Source: Bacteroides salyersiae WAL 10018 = DSM 18765 = JCM 12988 (GTDB taxonomy: Bacteria; Bacteroidota; Bacteroidia; Bacteroidales; Bacteroidaceae). From it: a DNA stretch of 64,000 bases. Under the pieces are notes generated by a model that was not told where the DNA came from, ran no database searches, and was given only the letters and a program-made list of their open reading frames with translations. A program made the position numbers and the translations under genes. This document shows, one piece after another, positions 16,870 to 26,034 of the stretch. How positions within the stretch are numbered: position 1 is the first letter of the stretch; each line of letters begins with the position of its first letter. The stretch is taken from contig NZ_KB905468.1 of NCBI RefSeq assembly GCF_000381365.1, positions 124,001-188,000 of the forward strand. The letters run 5' to 3'.

Positions 16870-18152
16870 TTATTTTCCAACTTTCCTATTTCTTTCTGTA
16901 AACAAGGAGGAAGCTTCTCCCGAAGATGCTGATGACAAGCCATTTCAATGGAATACATCCGCCCAATGCAATAATTACTATGTCCACAATTGCAACGGGC
17001 ATTTTCTTCAGCATGCATCCGATTTACAAACCCAGGCTCATTAAGTAGTGCACGCGCCATCTGTACTGCTTCAAAGCCATATCCCAATACTTCATCTATC
17101 TTTGTGCGTGACACAAGACCACCCACATAAATAAGCGGCATCGCGGGAAGTGCCGTACGAAATTTCAACGCATCTTCCAAAAAATAAGCCTCTTCGAAAG
17201 GTACGGAAGGAATCATCATTCGTCCAGCCAATTTCACACCCAACTTCAACCACCAACAATCCATATAATATGTCAATGCTTTTATCGGCATTGCTCCGCG
17301 CATCACATACATAGGCGCCTTACTGACAAAGCCCCCACTCAATACCAGCGCATGCGCTCCGAGTTGCTCTAACCGGCGAGCCACCCCAATTGTTTCGTTT
17401 ATTTCCATTCCTCCTCGAAAACCATCGCGCATATTCATCTTCACAATGACCGCCATATCATCACCGGCCGCTTTCAATACCTCCAACATCACTTCGTCCA
17501 TAAACCGCATCCGGTTTTCAAGAGAACCGCCATATTCATCTTTCCGATGATTCGTATAAGGCGAAAGGAACTGGCTAATAAGATAACCGTGGCCGGCATG
17601 TACTTCGACCGCATCAAAACCTGCTTCACGAGCCATATTTACTGCACGACCATACGCGCGTGCCATTTCCGGTATCTCTTCTTTCTTCATCCCGCGAACC
17701 CATGTAGGCGAATAAATATTAAAACCCGAAGAAGCAGATATAGGTGTCACCCCACAAATACTCTTATGGGACATATTACCACAATGCCCTATCTGAATGC
17801 CGGCAGCCGCCCCTTCTCTATGAACGGCATTCGTCACTTCACGTAATCCGGGAATAATCTCCGGACGAAGCCAAAGCTGACGAGGAAACGAAAGTCCGCT
17901 TTTCGCAACAGAGGCATAGGCCACCGTTGTCATGCCAATACCGCCTGCCGCCACTGAACGATGATAATCGAGTAACATCTGGGAAGGAGCATTTCCGGGA
18001 CACATACCTTCGAAAGCAGCCGAACGAATAGTACGATTGCGCAAAGTCAACGGACCGATACGGACAGGAGTAAAAAGTTTAGAAACAGTTCCCGATTTTC
18101 TTTCACCGGAAAAGAAATTCATTGTTACATCTGTATCTATATTCATAAGCAT
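16866..18152 (-). CDS. NADH:flavin oxidoreductase (OYE family), probable steroid 5beta-reductase
   Basis: Old-yellow-enzyme TIM barrel that binds FMN (about residues 20-370). LFTPVRIGPLTLRNRTIRSA, GHCGNMSHKS, the active-site HAGHGYLISQFLSPYTNHRKDEYGG and VGGLVSR / AVQMARALL (FMN phosphate site) are visible. The C-terminus has the cysteine cluster CNCGHSNYCIGRMYSIEMAC, resembling the [4Fe-4S] site of 2,4-dienoyl-CoA reductase and BaiCD-type enzymes. The longest frame begins at a TTG at 18176, directly after the stop of the upstream gene. I chose the ATG at 18152, and 18146 is equally possible. The place between a 5alpha-reductase and an SDR fits the 5BR of the described isoallo-lithocholic-acid cluster, which interconverts 5beta-steroids and delta-4 steroids. 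Confidence 0.85.
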   Translation of the reverse strand: MLMNIDTDVTMNFFSGERKSGTVSKLFTPVRIGPLTLRNRTIRSAAFEGMCPGNAPSQMLLDYHRSVAAGGIGMTTVAYASVAKSGLSFPRQLWLRPEIIPGLREVTNAVHREGAAAGIQIGHCGNMSHKSICGVTPISASSGFNIYSPTWVRGMKKEEIPEMARAYGRAVNMAREAGFDAVEVHAGHGYLISQFLSPYTNHRKDEYGGSLENRMRFMDEVMLEVLKAAGDDMAVIVKMNMRDGFRGGMEINETIGVARRLEQLGAHALVLSGGFVSKAPMYVMRGAMPIKALTYYMDCWWLKLGVKLAGRMMIPSVPFEEAYFLEDALKFRTALPAMPLIYVGGLVSRTKIDEVLGYGFEAVQMARALLNEPGFVNRMHAEENARCNCGHSNYCIGRMYSIEMACHQHLREKLPPCLQKEIGKLENK

Positions 18153-18176
18153 CCGTGTTTTCTTGAAAAGAATCAA

Positions 18177-18944
18177 TTAATATATAAATGGAAAGATACG
18201 TTTCCGACTACCGACCGCCTCACCGAACTCTTCGCGATAACGATGCCAGATAGCATTGGCACGAGGTACAAGATTGGCAAAAGTCCACCATAAAAACACG
18301 GTTCCCGAAAGAGACCATGTAAGTATGGCCCATCCTGTCCACTCCACTATCTCACCGAAATAATTAGCTGAAGTGACATAACGGTACAAGCCTCCGAAAG
18401 GAAGATAATGACGGGTATCCCCCGGGGTTCGAAGATGCCGGATTATATAGTCGGAATGACAATTAATACCCATACCTACAAAAAACAGAACTGTACCTAA
18501 TATAAATTGCGGCGCAGCAAACCATTGAGAAGTATACCTATCTGCAGGAGAAAGATAAAATATCCATTCACCCTGCATAAAACCATTCAGAACATTAAAA
18601 AGAACTCCCATCAAAAGGATAGCAACCGGCATTCGGCCTTTTCCTTGCAATAAACAAGGAAAAACAAACGAACGCTGAAAATAATGAAGTTGAAAGAAAA
18701 AGAAAAAAGTCAGTTGCACGGGTAAGAAACGACGGTCGGAATACCACCACATCCATATCATCACTAAAAAGACCGGTACCTCCATTAGCATCCATGCCAA
18801 TTTATTATTGACAGAAAGCCCCCAAGCTGCACTACGAAACATACCATAACCAGCCTTCACAAAATAAAGCGCAATAAAAACAAGCGCTGCTACCAAAGTC
18901 ATTATCCAAAGAAAAGATCCAAAGGTTTCCGCATCCATAGTCAT
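18177..18944 (-). CDS. steroid 5alpha-reductase family membrane protein
   Basis: 255-aa integral membrane enzyme with about six hydrophobic helices. The C-terminal half carries the family signature RTPGDTRHYLPFGGLY, YVTSANYFGEIVEWTGWA and a terminal RKRIFPFIY, remarkably like human SRD5A1/2, where the same region binds NADPH. These enzymes reduce the delta-4 double bond of 3-oxo-steroids to the 5alpha configuration. It is the promoter-proximal gene of an operon with an OYE flavoprotein and an SDR, so it is the likely 5AR that yields allo-bile acids. The start may be Met1 or Met3. A well-spaced TTTG-N19-TATCTTTG promoter lies just upstream. DUF1295-type alternatives are less likely given the SRD5A motifs. 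Confidence 0.88.
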   Translation of the reverse strand: MTMDAETFGSFLWIMTLVAALVFIALYFVKAGYGMFRSAAWGLSVNNKLAWMLMEVPVFLVMIWMWWYSDRRFLPVQLTFFFFFQLHYFQRSFVFPCLLQGKGRMPVAILLMGVLFNVLNGFMQGEWIFYLSPADRYTSQWFAAPQFILGTVLFFVGMGINCHSDYIIRHLRTPGDTRHYLPFGGLYRYVTSANYFGEIVEWTGWAILTWSLSGTVFLWWTFANLVPRANAIWHRYREEFGEAVGSRKRIFPFIY

Positions 18945-18960
18945 GTGTTTTTACGACAAG

Positions 18961-18991
18961 CAAAGATATAGAAAAACCTGATTATTACAAA
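18961..18991 (-). promoter_or_regulatory. promoter of the 5AR operon
   Basis: On the minus strand TTTG (18991-18988), 19 bp, then TATCTTTG (18968-18961): an exact match to the Bacteroides consensus, 17 bp before the start codon at 18944. Confidence 0.8.
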
Positions 18992-19011
18992 GAGTTTTCT
19001 TACAGAAGAGT

Positions 19012-19048
19012 GCCACAAAAAAGCTCCCATCCTTTTCAGAATGAGAGC
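19012..19048 (-). terminator. terminator of the acn-icd-gltA operon
   Basis: On the minus strand GCTCTCAT, a 10-base loop, ATGGGAGC, then TTTTTTGTGG. It lies 27 bp after the gltA stop and separates it from the 5AR promoter. Confidence 0.8.
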
Positions 19049-19074
19049 AAACCAAAATAAAATCATTCAGAGAA

Positions 19075-20418
19075 TCAACGCTTACTCAAAGGGATGTATT
19101 GCCCCACTTCCAGTACATTCTTATATGCCGGACGAATAATACGTTTCCCCTCGAAGTTCAACTCCTCATTGCGATGCGCACACCACCCCACAATGCGTGC
19201 CATAGCAAACAACGGAGTATAAATTTCCTGTGGCAAACCGATCATCTCATACACAAAACCAGAGTAGAAATCAACATTGCTCGACACGGTTTTACCATTA
19301 TTTTTTATCTTGCCAAACATGGCGATAGCGCGTTCTTCCAATAACTCAAGGAAAGCAAATTCACGCTCACGCTTTTTCTCTTTTGCCAAATCACGAGCCA
19401 ACTCTTTCAATAACAGCGCACGGGGATCGGAAATGGTATATACCGCATGGCCGATACCATAAATCAATCCGGTTTTATTGTACACCTCCTTATTAAGCAT
19501 GCGGGTAAAATAGGTATCTATTTCATCGACATTAGTCCAATCTTTGATATTTTCCTGAAGATGGTGAAACATATCGACCACCTGAATATTGGCTCCTCCA
19601 TGAAGCGGTCCTTTTAATGAACCGATACCGGCGGCAATAGACGAATACGTATCCGTACCGGTAGAAGAAGTTACCCGAACGGTAAACGTAGAGTTATTAC
19701 CACCACCGTGTTCTGCCTGAAGCATCAGTAAAAGATCAAGCGTACGGGCATCCAACTGAGTGTAGTCTTTTTTCAGCATATAAAGAAAGTTCTCGGCTAT
19801 GGAAAGATTCTCCTGCGGGTGACGGATATGGAGCGAACGACCGAAAGTTGCATGGCGTAACATGTTATAAGCATACGCGATGATAGTGGGAAACTTCGAG
19901 ATAAGGTCGATACTCTGCCGCATCAGGTTATCACGCGATGTATCGTCCGGATTGGCGTCAAAACGATACATCTCGAGCACGCTGCGAGCCAGAATATTCA
20001 TGATATTGTTTCCCTCGAGTTCGATAATATTCATTTTTGTCTTCTGTTCCAACGGCATATTATCATTTACCAGTTCACGAAAGGAAGCCAATTCTTCTTT
20101 ATCGGGCAGGCGACCGGAAAGCAGCAGATAAGCCACTTCTTCAAAACCATAGCGTTTCTCTTTCATAGCGGCATGAGCCAGATCTTCAAGATCATATTGG
20201 CGATAAAACAATTTTCCGGGAATCGGTTTCAAACCACCTCCGGGAATACGTTCATAACCAACAACATTGCCAACTTTAGTAAGGCCTACCAATACTCCGG
20301 TACCGTCTTCATTACGTAATCCGCGCTTTACATCATACTTCGGGAAAAGCTCATTATCGATCCGGGTACAGTCTTTCATGTCCTCAGAGAGCTTATAGAC
20401 CAAATATTCTTTCTTCAT
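19075..20418 (-). CDS. gltA: citrate synthase
   Basis: Condenses oxaloacetate and acetyl-CoA to citrate. The 447-aa protein is longer than typical bacterial type II enzymes and has a distinct N-terminus (MKKEYLVYKLSEDMKDCTRIDNELFPKYDVKRGLRN). Catalytic regions are recognisable: LQAEHGGGNNSTFTVRVTSSTGTD with the first His, GPLHGGANIQVVDMF with the second His, and GIGHAVYTISDPRA plus NVDFYSGFVYEMIG with the Asp. It is the last gene of acn-icd-gltA, encoding the oxidative branch from oxaloacetate to 2-oxoglutarate, which Bacteroides needs for glutamate synthesis rather than for a closed cycle. It follows icd by 27 bp. Confidence 0.95.
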   Translation of the reverse strand: MKKEYLVYKLSEDMKDCTRIDNELFPKYDVKRGLRNEDGTGVLVGLTKVGNVVGYERIPGGGLKPIPGKLFYRQYDLEDLAHAAMKEKRYGFEEVAYLLLSGRLPDKEELASFRELVNDNMPLEQKTKMNIIELEGNNIMNILARSVLEMYRFDANPDDTSRDNLMRQSIDLISKFPTIIAYAYNMLRHATFGRSLHIRHPQENLSIAENFLYMLKKDYTQLDARTLDLLLMLQAEHGGGNNSTFTVRVTSSTGTDTYSSIAAGIGSLKGPLHGGANIQVVDMFHHLQENIKDWTNVDEIDTYFTRMLNKEVYNKTGLIYGIGHAVYTISDPRALLLKELARDLAKEKKREREFAFLELLEERAIAMFGKIKNNGKTVSSNVDFYSGFVYEMIGLPQEIYTPLFAMARIVGWCAHRNEELNFEGKRIIRPAYKNVLEVGQYIPLSKR

Positions 20419-20445
20419 AACCGTATTTATTTTATTATCATTTAC

Positions 20446-21636
20446 TTAACTTCTTATTCTCTCTATAATCTCTCTGGTAAAAGCAGATGTGGAAAGAGAC
20501 TTGCCTCCAGGCATGAAACGGGCCAAATCTGCCGTAGCACGGGCATCACCAAAACTATGTTCAAGCGCCATCGTTATACGGTCGGCAGCCTCTTGCCAAC
20601 CCATATATTCGAGCATCATTACCGCAGAGAGTATCAACGAACAAGGATTCACGATATCTTGTCCGGCTATGTTGGGAGCAGTGCCATGAGTAGCTTCAAA
20701 AATAGCATGCCCACTGACATAATTGATATTAGCTCCCGGAGCGATGCCGATACCGCCTACCATGGCAGCCAACTGATCGGAAATATAATCACCATTCAAA
20801 TTCAATGTGGCAACCACCGAATATTCTTCAGGCATCAACAGCGTGTTTTGCAAAAAGGCATCGGCAATGCAATCCTTGACAACCAACCGCCCCTCCGCCA
20901 ACGCATCACCAAATTCCCGCTGTGCCAATTCATATCCCCACTTTTTGAAACCTCCTTCGGTGAATTTCATTATATTCCCCTTGTGTACCAACGTGACGGA
21001 AGGCAAATGATGATCGAGCGCATATTGACAGGCAGCACGCACCAAACGCTCCGTTCCTTCCTTAGACACAGGCTTCACCCCAAAAGAGGAGGTTTCGGGA
21101 AAGCGGACTTTCGTCACTCCCATCTCATCCCGCAAAAAACGATAAAGTTTCTCTGCTTCCTGAGTACCTGCCTCCCACTCGATACCGGCATATATATCCT
21201 CGGTATTCTCACGGAAAATGGTCATATTGACTGTTTCCGGGGCCTGCAAAGGAGAATGTACTCCCACAAACCAGCGCACCGGACGCAGGCATACATATAA
21301 ATCAAGTGTCTGGCGCAGAGCCACATTCAACGAACGAATCCCCCCACCCACAGGAGTGGTCAACGGCCCTTTGATACCGATAAGATATTCTTTAAAAGCA
21401 TCCATTGTCTCGTCGGGCAACCACGAACCGACAGAGTGATAAGCACGTTCACCGGCAAGCACTTCAAGCCACTCTATCCTACGGCGGCCACCATAAGAAC
21501 TATCAACAGCCGCATTTACAATAGCCCGCATAGCGGGAGTTATCTCTTCACCCACACCGTCACCGGTAATAAAAGGAACGGTCGGAATATCCGGTACAGA
21601 CAAAGTACCGTCAAGTTGTTTAGTAATTTTGTTCAT
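20446..21636 (-). CDS. icd: isocitrate dehydrogenase
   Basis: Oxidative decarboxylation of isocitrate to 2-oxoglutarate. At 396 aa it belongs to the isocitrate/isopropylmalate dehydrogenase family. VPFITGDGVGEEITPAM is the N-terminal loop, IKGPLTTPVGGGIRSLNVALRQ contains the substrate serine and arginines, FRENTEDIYAGIEW follows, and the metal aspartates lie in VKDCIADAFLQ and LNGDYISDQLAAMVGG. GTAPNIAGQDIVNP is the cofactor region. The enzyme is probably NADP-dependent by comparison with the E. coli type, but I did not verify the specificity residues. It is the middle gene of the acn-icd-gltA operon, 62 bp after acn and 27 bp before gltA. Confidence 0.95.
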   Translation of the reverse strand: MNKITKQLDGTLSVPDIPTVPFITGDGVGEEITPAMRAIVNAAVDSSYGGRRRIEWLEVLAGERAYHSVGSWLPDETMDAFKEYLIGIKGPLTTPVGGGIRSLNVALRQTLDLYVCLRPVRWFVGVHSPLQAPETVNMTIFRENTEDIYAGIEWEAGTQEAEKLYRFLRDEMGVTKVRFPETSSFGVKPVSKEGTERLVRAACQYALDHHLPSVTLVHKGNIMKFTEGGFKKWGYELAQREFGDALAEGRLVVKDCIADAFLQNTLLMPEEYSVVATLNLNGDYISDQLAAMVGGIGIAPGANINYVSGHAIFEATHGTAPNIAGQDIVNPCSLILSAVMMLEYMGWQEAADRITMALEHSFGDARATADLARFMPGGKSLSTSAFTREIIERIRS

Positions 21637-21698
21637 AATCGATAATGTGGCAATTTGCCAATATGTTCATGTACCCATTGGCTGCACACGTATTTTTT

Positions 21699-23963
21699 TT
21701 AATAACACAATGACAAATTATTATTGAGGGCAGATCCTGCACGGAACCATGCTATTTGCTGCTCATTATAGGTATGCTGTACGGCAAAACTCTCTTTGGT
21801 TCCATCTTCGTGATGAACCACCACCTCAAGGTCGCGTCCCGGAGCAAAGTTTTGCAAACCAGTTACAGAAAGCAGGTCATGTTCTTGTATGCGATCATAA
21901 TCATCCTTATCCTTAAAAGTAACAGCCAACATACCCTGCTTCTTCAGATTGGTTTCATGAATACGGGCAAAACTCTTGGCAAGAATTACTTTTACATTCA
22001 GGAAACGAGGTTCCATAGCCGCATGTTCACGACTGGAGCCCTCACCATAATTTTCTTCGGCAACAACCATCGAAGCAATTCCTTCTGCCTTATACATCTT
22101 AGCCGTACCGGAAACAGGCCCATAAGTATTTGTCAAGCGATTCCACACACTATTTGTCTCACCGTTAAAAGCATTGACCGCTCCCATCAGCATGTTATCG
22201 GAAATATTCTCTAAATGCCCGCGAAAACGCAACCACGGACCTGCCATCGAAATATGATCAGTAGTACACTTCCCTTGTGTCTTGATCAGCAAAGGCATAT
22301 TCAATAAGTCGTTTCCATCCCATGCCGGGAAAGGAGCCAACAATTGCAAACGCTTCGACTGCGGATCGACCCTGATTTCAACTTCTGTTCCAACAGGGGC
22401 CAAGTAGCCACTGGCAGCCGAAGTGAAACCATACACAGGTAATTCATCTCCCACCGGTTCACTGAATTTCACTTTCTTCCCCTCATGCGTAAGCAAACGG
22501 TCTTTTAAGGGATTGAAACAAAGATCACCGGCAATGGTGAGTGCCATTACTATTTCGGGGGAAGCCACAAAAGCAAATGTATTCGGATTACCATCCGCCC
22601 GTTTGGCAAAATTGCGGTTGAAAGAGGTCACAATCGAGTTTTTACGGGTAGGATCGTCTGTATGGCGTTTCCACTGCCCGATGCAAGGCCCACAAGCATT
22701 TGCCATGATCGTTGCCCCTATTTGGCGGAAAAGAGTAATCATTCCATCCCGTTCGGCAGTAGCCCTGATTTGTTCACTTCCGGGATTAACAATAAGCGGC
22801 GCAGCAATGGCCACGTCCTTCTCCAATGCCTCACGGGCAATAGAAGCAGCACGACTGAGATCCTGATAGGATGAATTGGTACACGACCCGATAAGCCCTA
22901 CTTCCATTTTACGGGGATAACCGTTCAGCAGTACTTTTTCTGCAAATTCAGAAATGGGAGTAGCCGCATCAGGAGTGAACGGCCCATTGATATAAGGTTC
23001 CAGTTCTGAAAGATTTATTTCAATAATACGGTCATAAAATTTCTCGGGCAGCGCCATCACTTCATCGTCAGCACGAAGATCGGCAGTTACGGACTCCGCC
23101 AACAAGGCAACTTCTTCACGACCGGTAGCACGCAGATAAACGCCCATACGTTCATCATAGGGAAAAAGCGAAGTAGTAGCCCCTACTTCGGCACCCATAT
23201 TACAAATCGTAGCTTTTCCGGTTGCTGAAATAGATTCCGTACCGGAACCGAAATATTCAATAATGGCGTTAGTGCCACCCTTCACAGTCAAGATACCGGC
23301 CAATTTAAGAATAACATCTTTGGGAGTTGTCCAACCGTTAAGTTCTCCGGTCAACCGGACACCAATCAATTTGGGCATCTTCAATTCCCATTCCATACCC
23401 GTCATCACATCTACCGCATCGGCACCTCCTACCCCAATAGCAACCATTCCCAAACCACCGGCATTCGGTGTATGAGAATCTGTTCCTACCATCATTCCTC
23501 CGGGAAATGCATAATTTTCTAATACGACCTGATGGATAATTCCCGCTCCCGGTTTCCAAAAGCCGATTCCATAACGGGAAGAAACATCGCGCAGGAAATC
23601 GTATACCTCCTCGTTCGTCTTAGTAGCAGTAGCTATGTCTTCGCTCGCTCCCTTATAAGCCTGTATCAAGTGGTCGCAATGCACTGTTGAGGGAACAGCA
23701 ACGCGTTCCTTACCGGCATTCATAAACTGCAATAGAGCCATCTGTGCAGTAGCATCCTGCATAGCTACCCGATCCGGACGAAAATTCACATAATCTTCCC
23801 CACGTTTATAATCCCTCAAACGGGCTTCCTCAAAAAGATGAGTATACAAGATTTTTTCTGCTAACGTAAGCGGACGTTTCAGCACACTCCTTACACGTTC
23901 CATTTTCCCTTTATAGGCTGAATAGAAGCTTCTTATCATGTCTATATCATACACCATATGCAT
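21699..23963 (-). CDS. acn: aconitate hydratase
   Basis: Isomerises citrate to isocitrate with a [4Fe-4S] cluster. The 754-aa protein matches the mitochondrial-type aconitases in length and order. Cluster cysteines lie in GSCTNSSYQDLSRAA and NACGPCIGQWKRH. The N-terminal TVHCDHLIQAYKGA and GTDSHTPNAGGLGM carry active-site His and Asp-Ser-His residues. The C-terminal swivel domain has YGEGSSREHAAMEPRFL, the substrate-serine loop. It is the first gene of the operon leading through icd to gltA. I found no consensus -7 box in the 90 bp between it and the divergent helicase gene, so the promoter is unassigned. Confidence 0.96.
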   Translation of the reverse strand: MHMVYDIDMIRSFYSAYKGKMERVRSVLKRPLTLAEKILYTHLFEEARLRDYKRGEDYVNFRPDRVAMQDATAQMALLQFMNAGKERVAVPSTVHCDHLIQAYKGASEDIATATKTNEEVYDFLRDVSSRYGIGFWKPGAGIIHQVVLENYAFPGGMMVGTDSHTPNAGGLGMVAIGVGGADAVDVMTGMEWELKMPKLIGVRLTGELNGWTTPKDVILKLAGILTVKGGTNAIIEYFGSGTESISATGKATICNMGAEVGATTSLFPYDERMGVYLRATGREEVALLAESVTADLRADDEVMALPEKFYDRIIEINLSELEPYINGPFTPDAATPISEFAEKVLLNGYPRKMEVGLIGSCTNSSYQDLSRAASIAREALEKDVAIAAPLIVNPGSEQIRATAERDGMITLFRQIGATIMANACGPCIGQWKRHTDDPTRKNSIVTSFNRNFAKRADGNPNTFAFVASPEIVMALTIAGDLCFNPLKDRLLTHEGKKVKFSEPVGDELPVYGFTSAASGYLAPVGTEVEIRVDPQSKRLQLLAPFPAWDGNDLLNMPLLIKTQGKCTTDHISMAGPWLRFRGHLENISDNMLMGAVNAFNGETNSVWNRLTNTYGPVSGTAKMYKAEGIASMVVAEENYGEGSSREHAAMEPRFLNVKVILAKSFARIHETNLKKQGMLAVTFKDKDDYDRIQEHDLLSVTGLQNFAPGRDLEVVVHHEDGTKESFAVQHTYNEQQIAWFRAGSALNNNLSLCY

Positions 23964-24053
23964 TTATATTTTAAAACTGTATATGTATTATTAACGAACA
24001 AGCGCGCAATAATGTTTAACGAACAATGTTTAATATTCAAACATTAGCCACAG

Positions 24054-25958
24054 ATGAATAATAACAAAATTGATCCCGGTTCTCCCCTTCTCGCCCTTCA
24101 ACAGCAACAGATTTTGCTACGTATGGAATATGAATATGAGAAAGAGGAATTCCAACGACAGACGGAAACAATGGGTATTGCCCGAAAAGTAAAGCGCGGA
24201 CTCTGCTGGTATCCGGTACAAACAGGTCGAAATTATTACAACTCCTTGAACCAACTCGTCATAGAAATTACCCGAACGGAAGATAAGGATATTGAACACG
24301 CTTTTGAATTTGGCCGTCCGGTTTGCTTTTTCCAACAGGACTACAACGGGAAAATTAAATATATGAACTTCACCGCTACTGTAAGTTTTGCCGACGAAGA
24401 ACGAATGGTAGTGGTTTTGCCCGGCACGAGTGCTCTGCTCGATGTACAAAATGCCGATTATTTAGGAGTACAGTTATATTTTGACGAGACTTCTTACCGC
24501 GCTATGTTCAATGCACTTGAAGATGTTCTTCGCGCCAAAGGCAACCGGCTTGCCAAATTACGTGACACATTGCTCGGAACTCTTCCCATCCGTCGGAGAG
24601 AACTTTATCCGGTCCGGTTTCCCTGGTTGAATTCTACACAAGAAGAAGCTGTCAATAAAGTACTTTGCGCCAAAGATGTAGCGATTGTACATGGTCCTCC
24701 GGGAACCGGAAAAACCACTACTCTCGTAGAAGCCATTTATGAAACCCTACATCGAGAAAATCAAGTACTCGTCTGTGCACAAAGCAATACAGCCGTCGAT
24801 TGGATTGCCGAAAAGTTGGTGGATCGCGGTGTCCCTGTGCTCCGTATCGGAAATCCGACACGCGTGAATGATAAAATGCTTTCGTTCACGTATGAACGCC
24901 GCTTTGAAAACCATCCGGCCTATACAGAGCTATGGAGCGTGCGTAAATCCATTCGCGAGATAAGCGGACATATCCGCAAGGGAAAGTATAGTGAGAGGGA
25001 AAGTATGCGCAATCGCATCAGCCGTCTGCGCGACCGCGCCACGGAACTGGAAATACTTATTAATGAAGATTTGTTCTCTTCCGCACGAGTCATCGCCTCC
25101 ACACTTGTCAGTAGCAATCACCGCATTCTCGAAGGCCGCCGTTTCAGTACTCTTTTCATCGACGAAGCAGCACAGGCATTGGAAGCTGCCTGCTGGATTG
25201 CCATCCGTAAAGCCGACCGCGTTATTTTTGCCGGTGATCACTGCCAACTCCCTCCTACCATCAAATGCATCGAAGCTGCCCGTGGAGGATTAGATCAGAC
25301 TTTAATGGAAAAGGTCGTAACAAACAAACCTGTTTCCGTTTCCCTTCTCAAAGTACAATATCGCATGAACGAAGCCATTATGCGCTTTCCTTCCGAATGG
25401 TTTTATAACAACCAGTTAGAATCTGCTCCCGAAGTACGCCATCGTGGCATCCTCGATTACGATACCCCTATGGTTTGGATCGATACCTCGGAATTGGAAT
25501 TTCATGAAGAATTTGTAGGCGAAAGTTTCGGACGAATCAACAAACCCGAAGCAGACCTTTTAATACAGGAACTCAAAAATTACATTCAGAGAATAGGTGA
25601 AAATCGTGTATTCGATGAGCGAATCGACTTCGGGCTTATTTCTCCATATAAAGCCCAAGTGCAATATCTAAGAAACAAAATAAAAAGCAGCAGCTTTTTC
25701 CGCCCCTTTCGTGAATTAATTACTATAAACACCGTAGACGGCTTTCAAGGACAAGAAAGAGATGTCATCTTTATCAGCCTTGTACGAGCCAATGAAAATG
25801 GCCAGATAGGCTTTTTGAATGACTTACGAAGAATGAATGTCGCCATCACCCGTGCACGCATGAAATTAGTCATATTGGGAGAAGCCCAAACCCTGACCCG
25901 GCACGCCTTTTATAAAAAGCTGATGGAATACGTAGAAAAAATGATAAGTGATGAATAA
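24054..25958 (+). CDS. superfamily 1 DNA/RNA helicase, IGHMBP2/UPF1-like
   Basis: 634-aa helicase. An N-terminal accessory domain (residues 1-200) contains FNYYNSLNQLVIEITR-like beta strands. The motor has motif I GPPGTGKTTT (about residues 221-230), motif Ia CAQSNTAVDWIAE, motif II DEAAQALE, motif III FAGDHCQLPPT, motif IV VQYRMNEAIMRFPS, motif V TVDGFQGQERDVIF and motif VI NVAITRARMKLVI. This set is typical of AAA_11/AAA_12 helicases related to IGHMBP2 and UPF1. Bacteroidetes homologues are widespread, with no settled role; DNA repair or RNA surveillance are possible. It is monocistronic, divergent from acn, and its stop codon lies inside the left arm of a hairpin element. Confidence 0.92.
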   Translation: MNNNKIDPGSPLLALQQQQILLRMEYEYEKEEFQRQTETMGIARKVKRGLCWYPVQTGRNYYNSLNQLVIEITRTEDKDIEHAFEFGRPVCFFQQDYNGKIKYMNFTATVSFADEERMVVVLPGTSALLDVQNADYLGVQLYFDETSYRAMFNALEDVLRAKGNRLAKLRDTLLGTLPIRRRELYPVRFPWLNSTQEEAVNKVLCAKDVAIVHGPPGTGKTTTLVEAIYETLHRENQVLVCAQSNTAVDWIAEKLVDRGVPVLRIGNPTRVNDKMLSFTYERRFENHPAYTELWSVRKSIREISGHIRKGKYSERESMRNRISRLRDRATELEILINEDLFSSARVIASTLVSSNHRILEGRRFSTLFIDEAAQALEAACWIAIRKADRVIFAGDHCQLPPTIKCIEAARGGLDQTLMEKVVTNKPVSVSLLKVQYRMNEAIMRFPSEWFYNNQLESAPEVRHRGILDYDTPMVWIDTSELEFHEEFVGESFGRINKPEADLLIQELKNYIQRIGENRVFDERIDFGLISPYKAQVQYLRNKIKSSSFFRPFRELITINTVDGFQGQERDVIFISLVRANENGQIGFLNDLRRMNVAITRARMKLVILGEAQTLTRHAFYKKLMEYVEKMISDE

Positions 25959-26033
25959 TGAGCGATTAGCGATAAGTGATTAGTGCCATGCGGATTATAG
26001 CGCAGCCATTAATCACTTATCACTTATCATTAT
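25943..26033. repeat. hairpin element 1 with conserved core
   Basis: The left arm has GATAAGTGAT/GATTAGCG words, the right arm the complements ATCACTTATCACTTATC. The core ATGCGGATTATAGCGCAGCC is at 25988-26007. It lies between the converging helicase and ilvC genes, and the left arm begins inside the last helicase codons. Confidence 0.8.
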
Positions 26034-26034
26034 T

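Noticed and set aside
20557..21300. 247-codon plus-strand frame opposite icd
   Set aside because: Antisense to icd, low-complexity composition rich in His/Ile/Arg, no recognisable domain.
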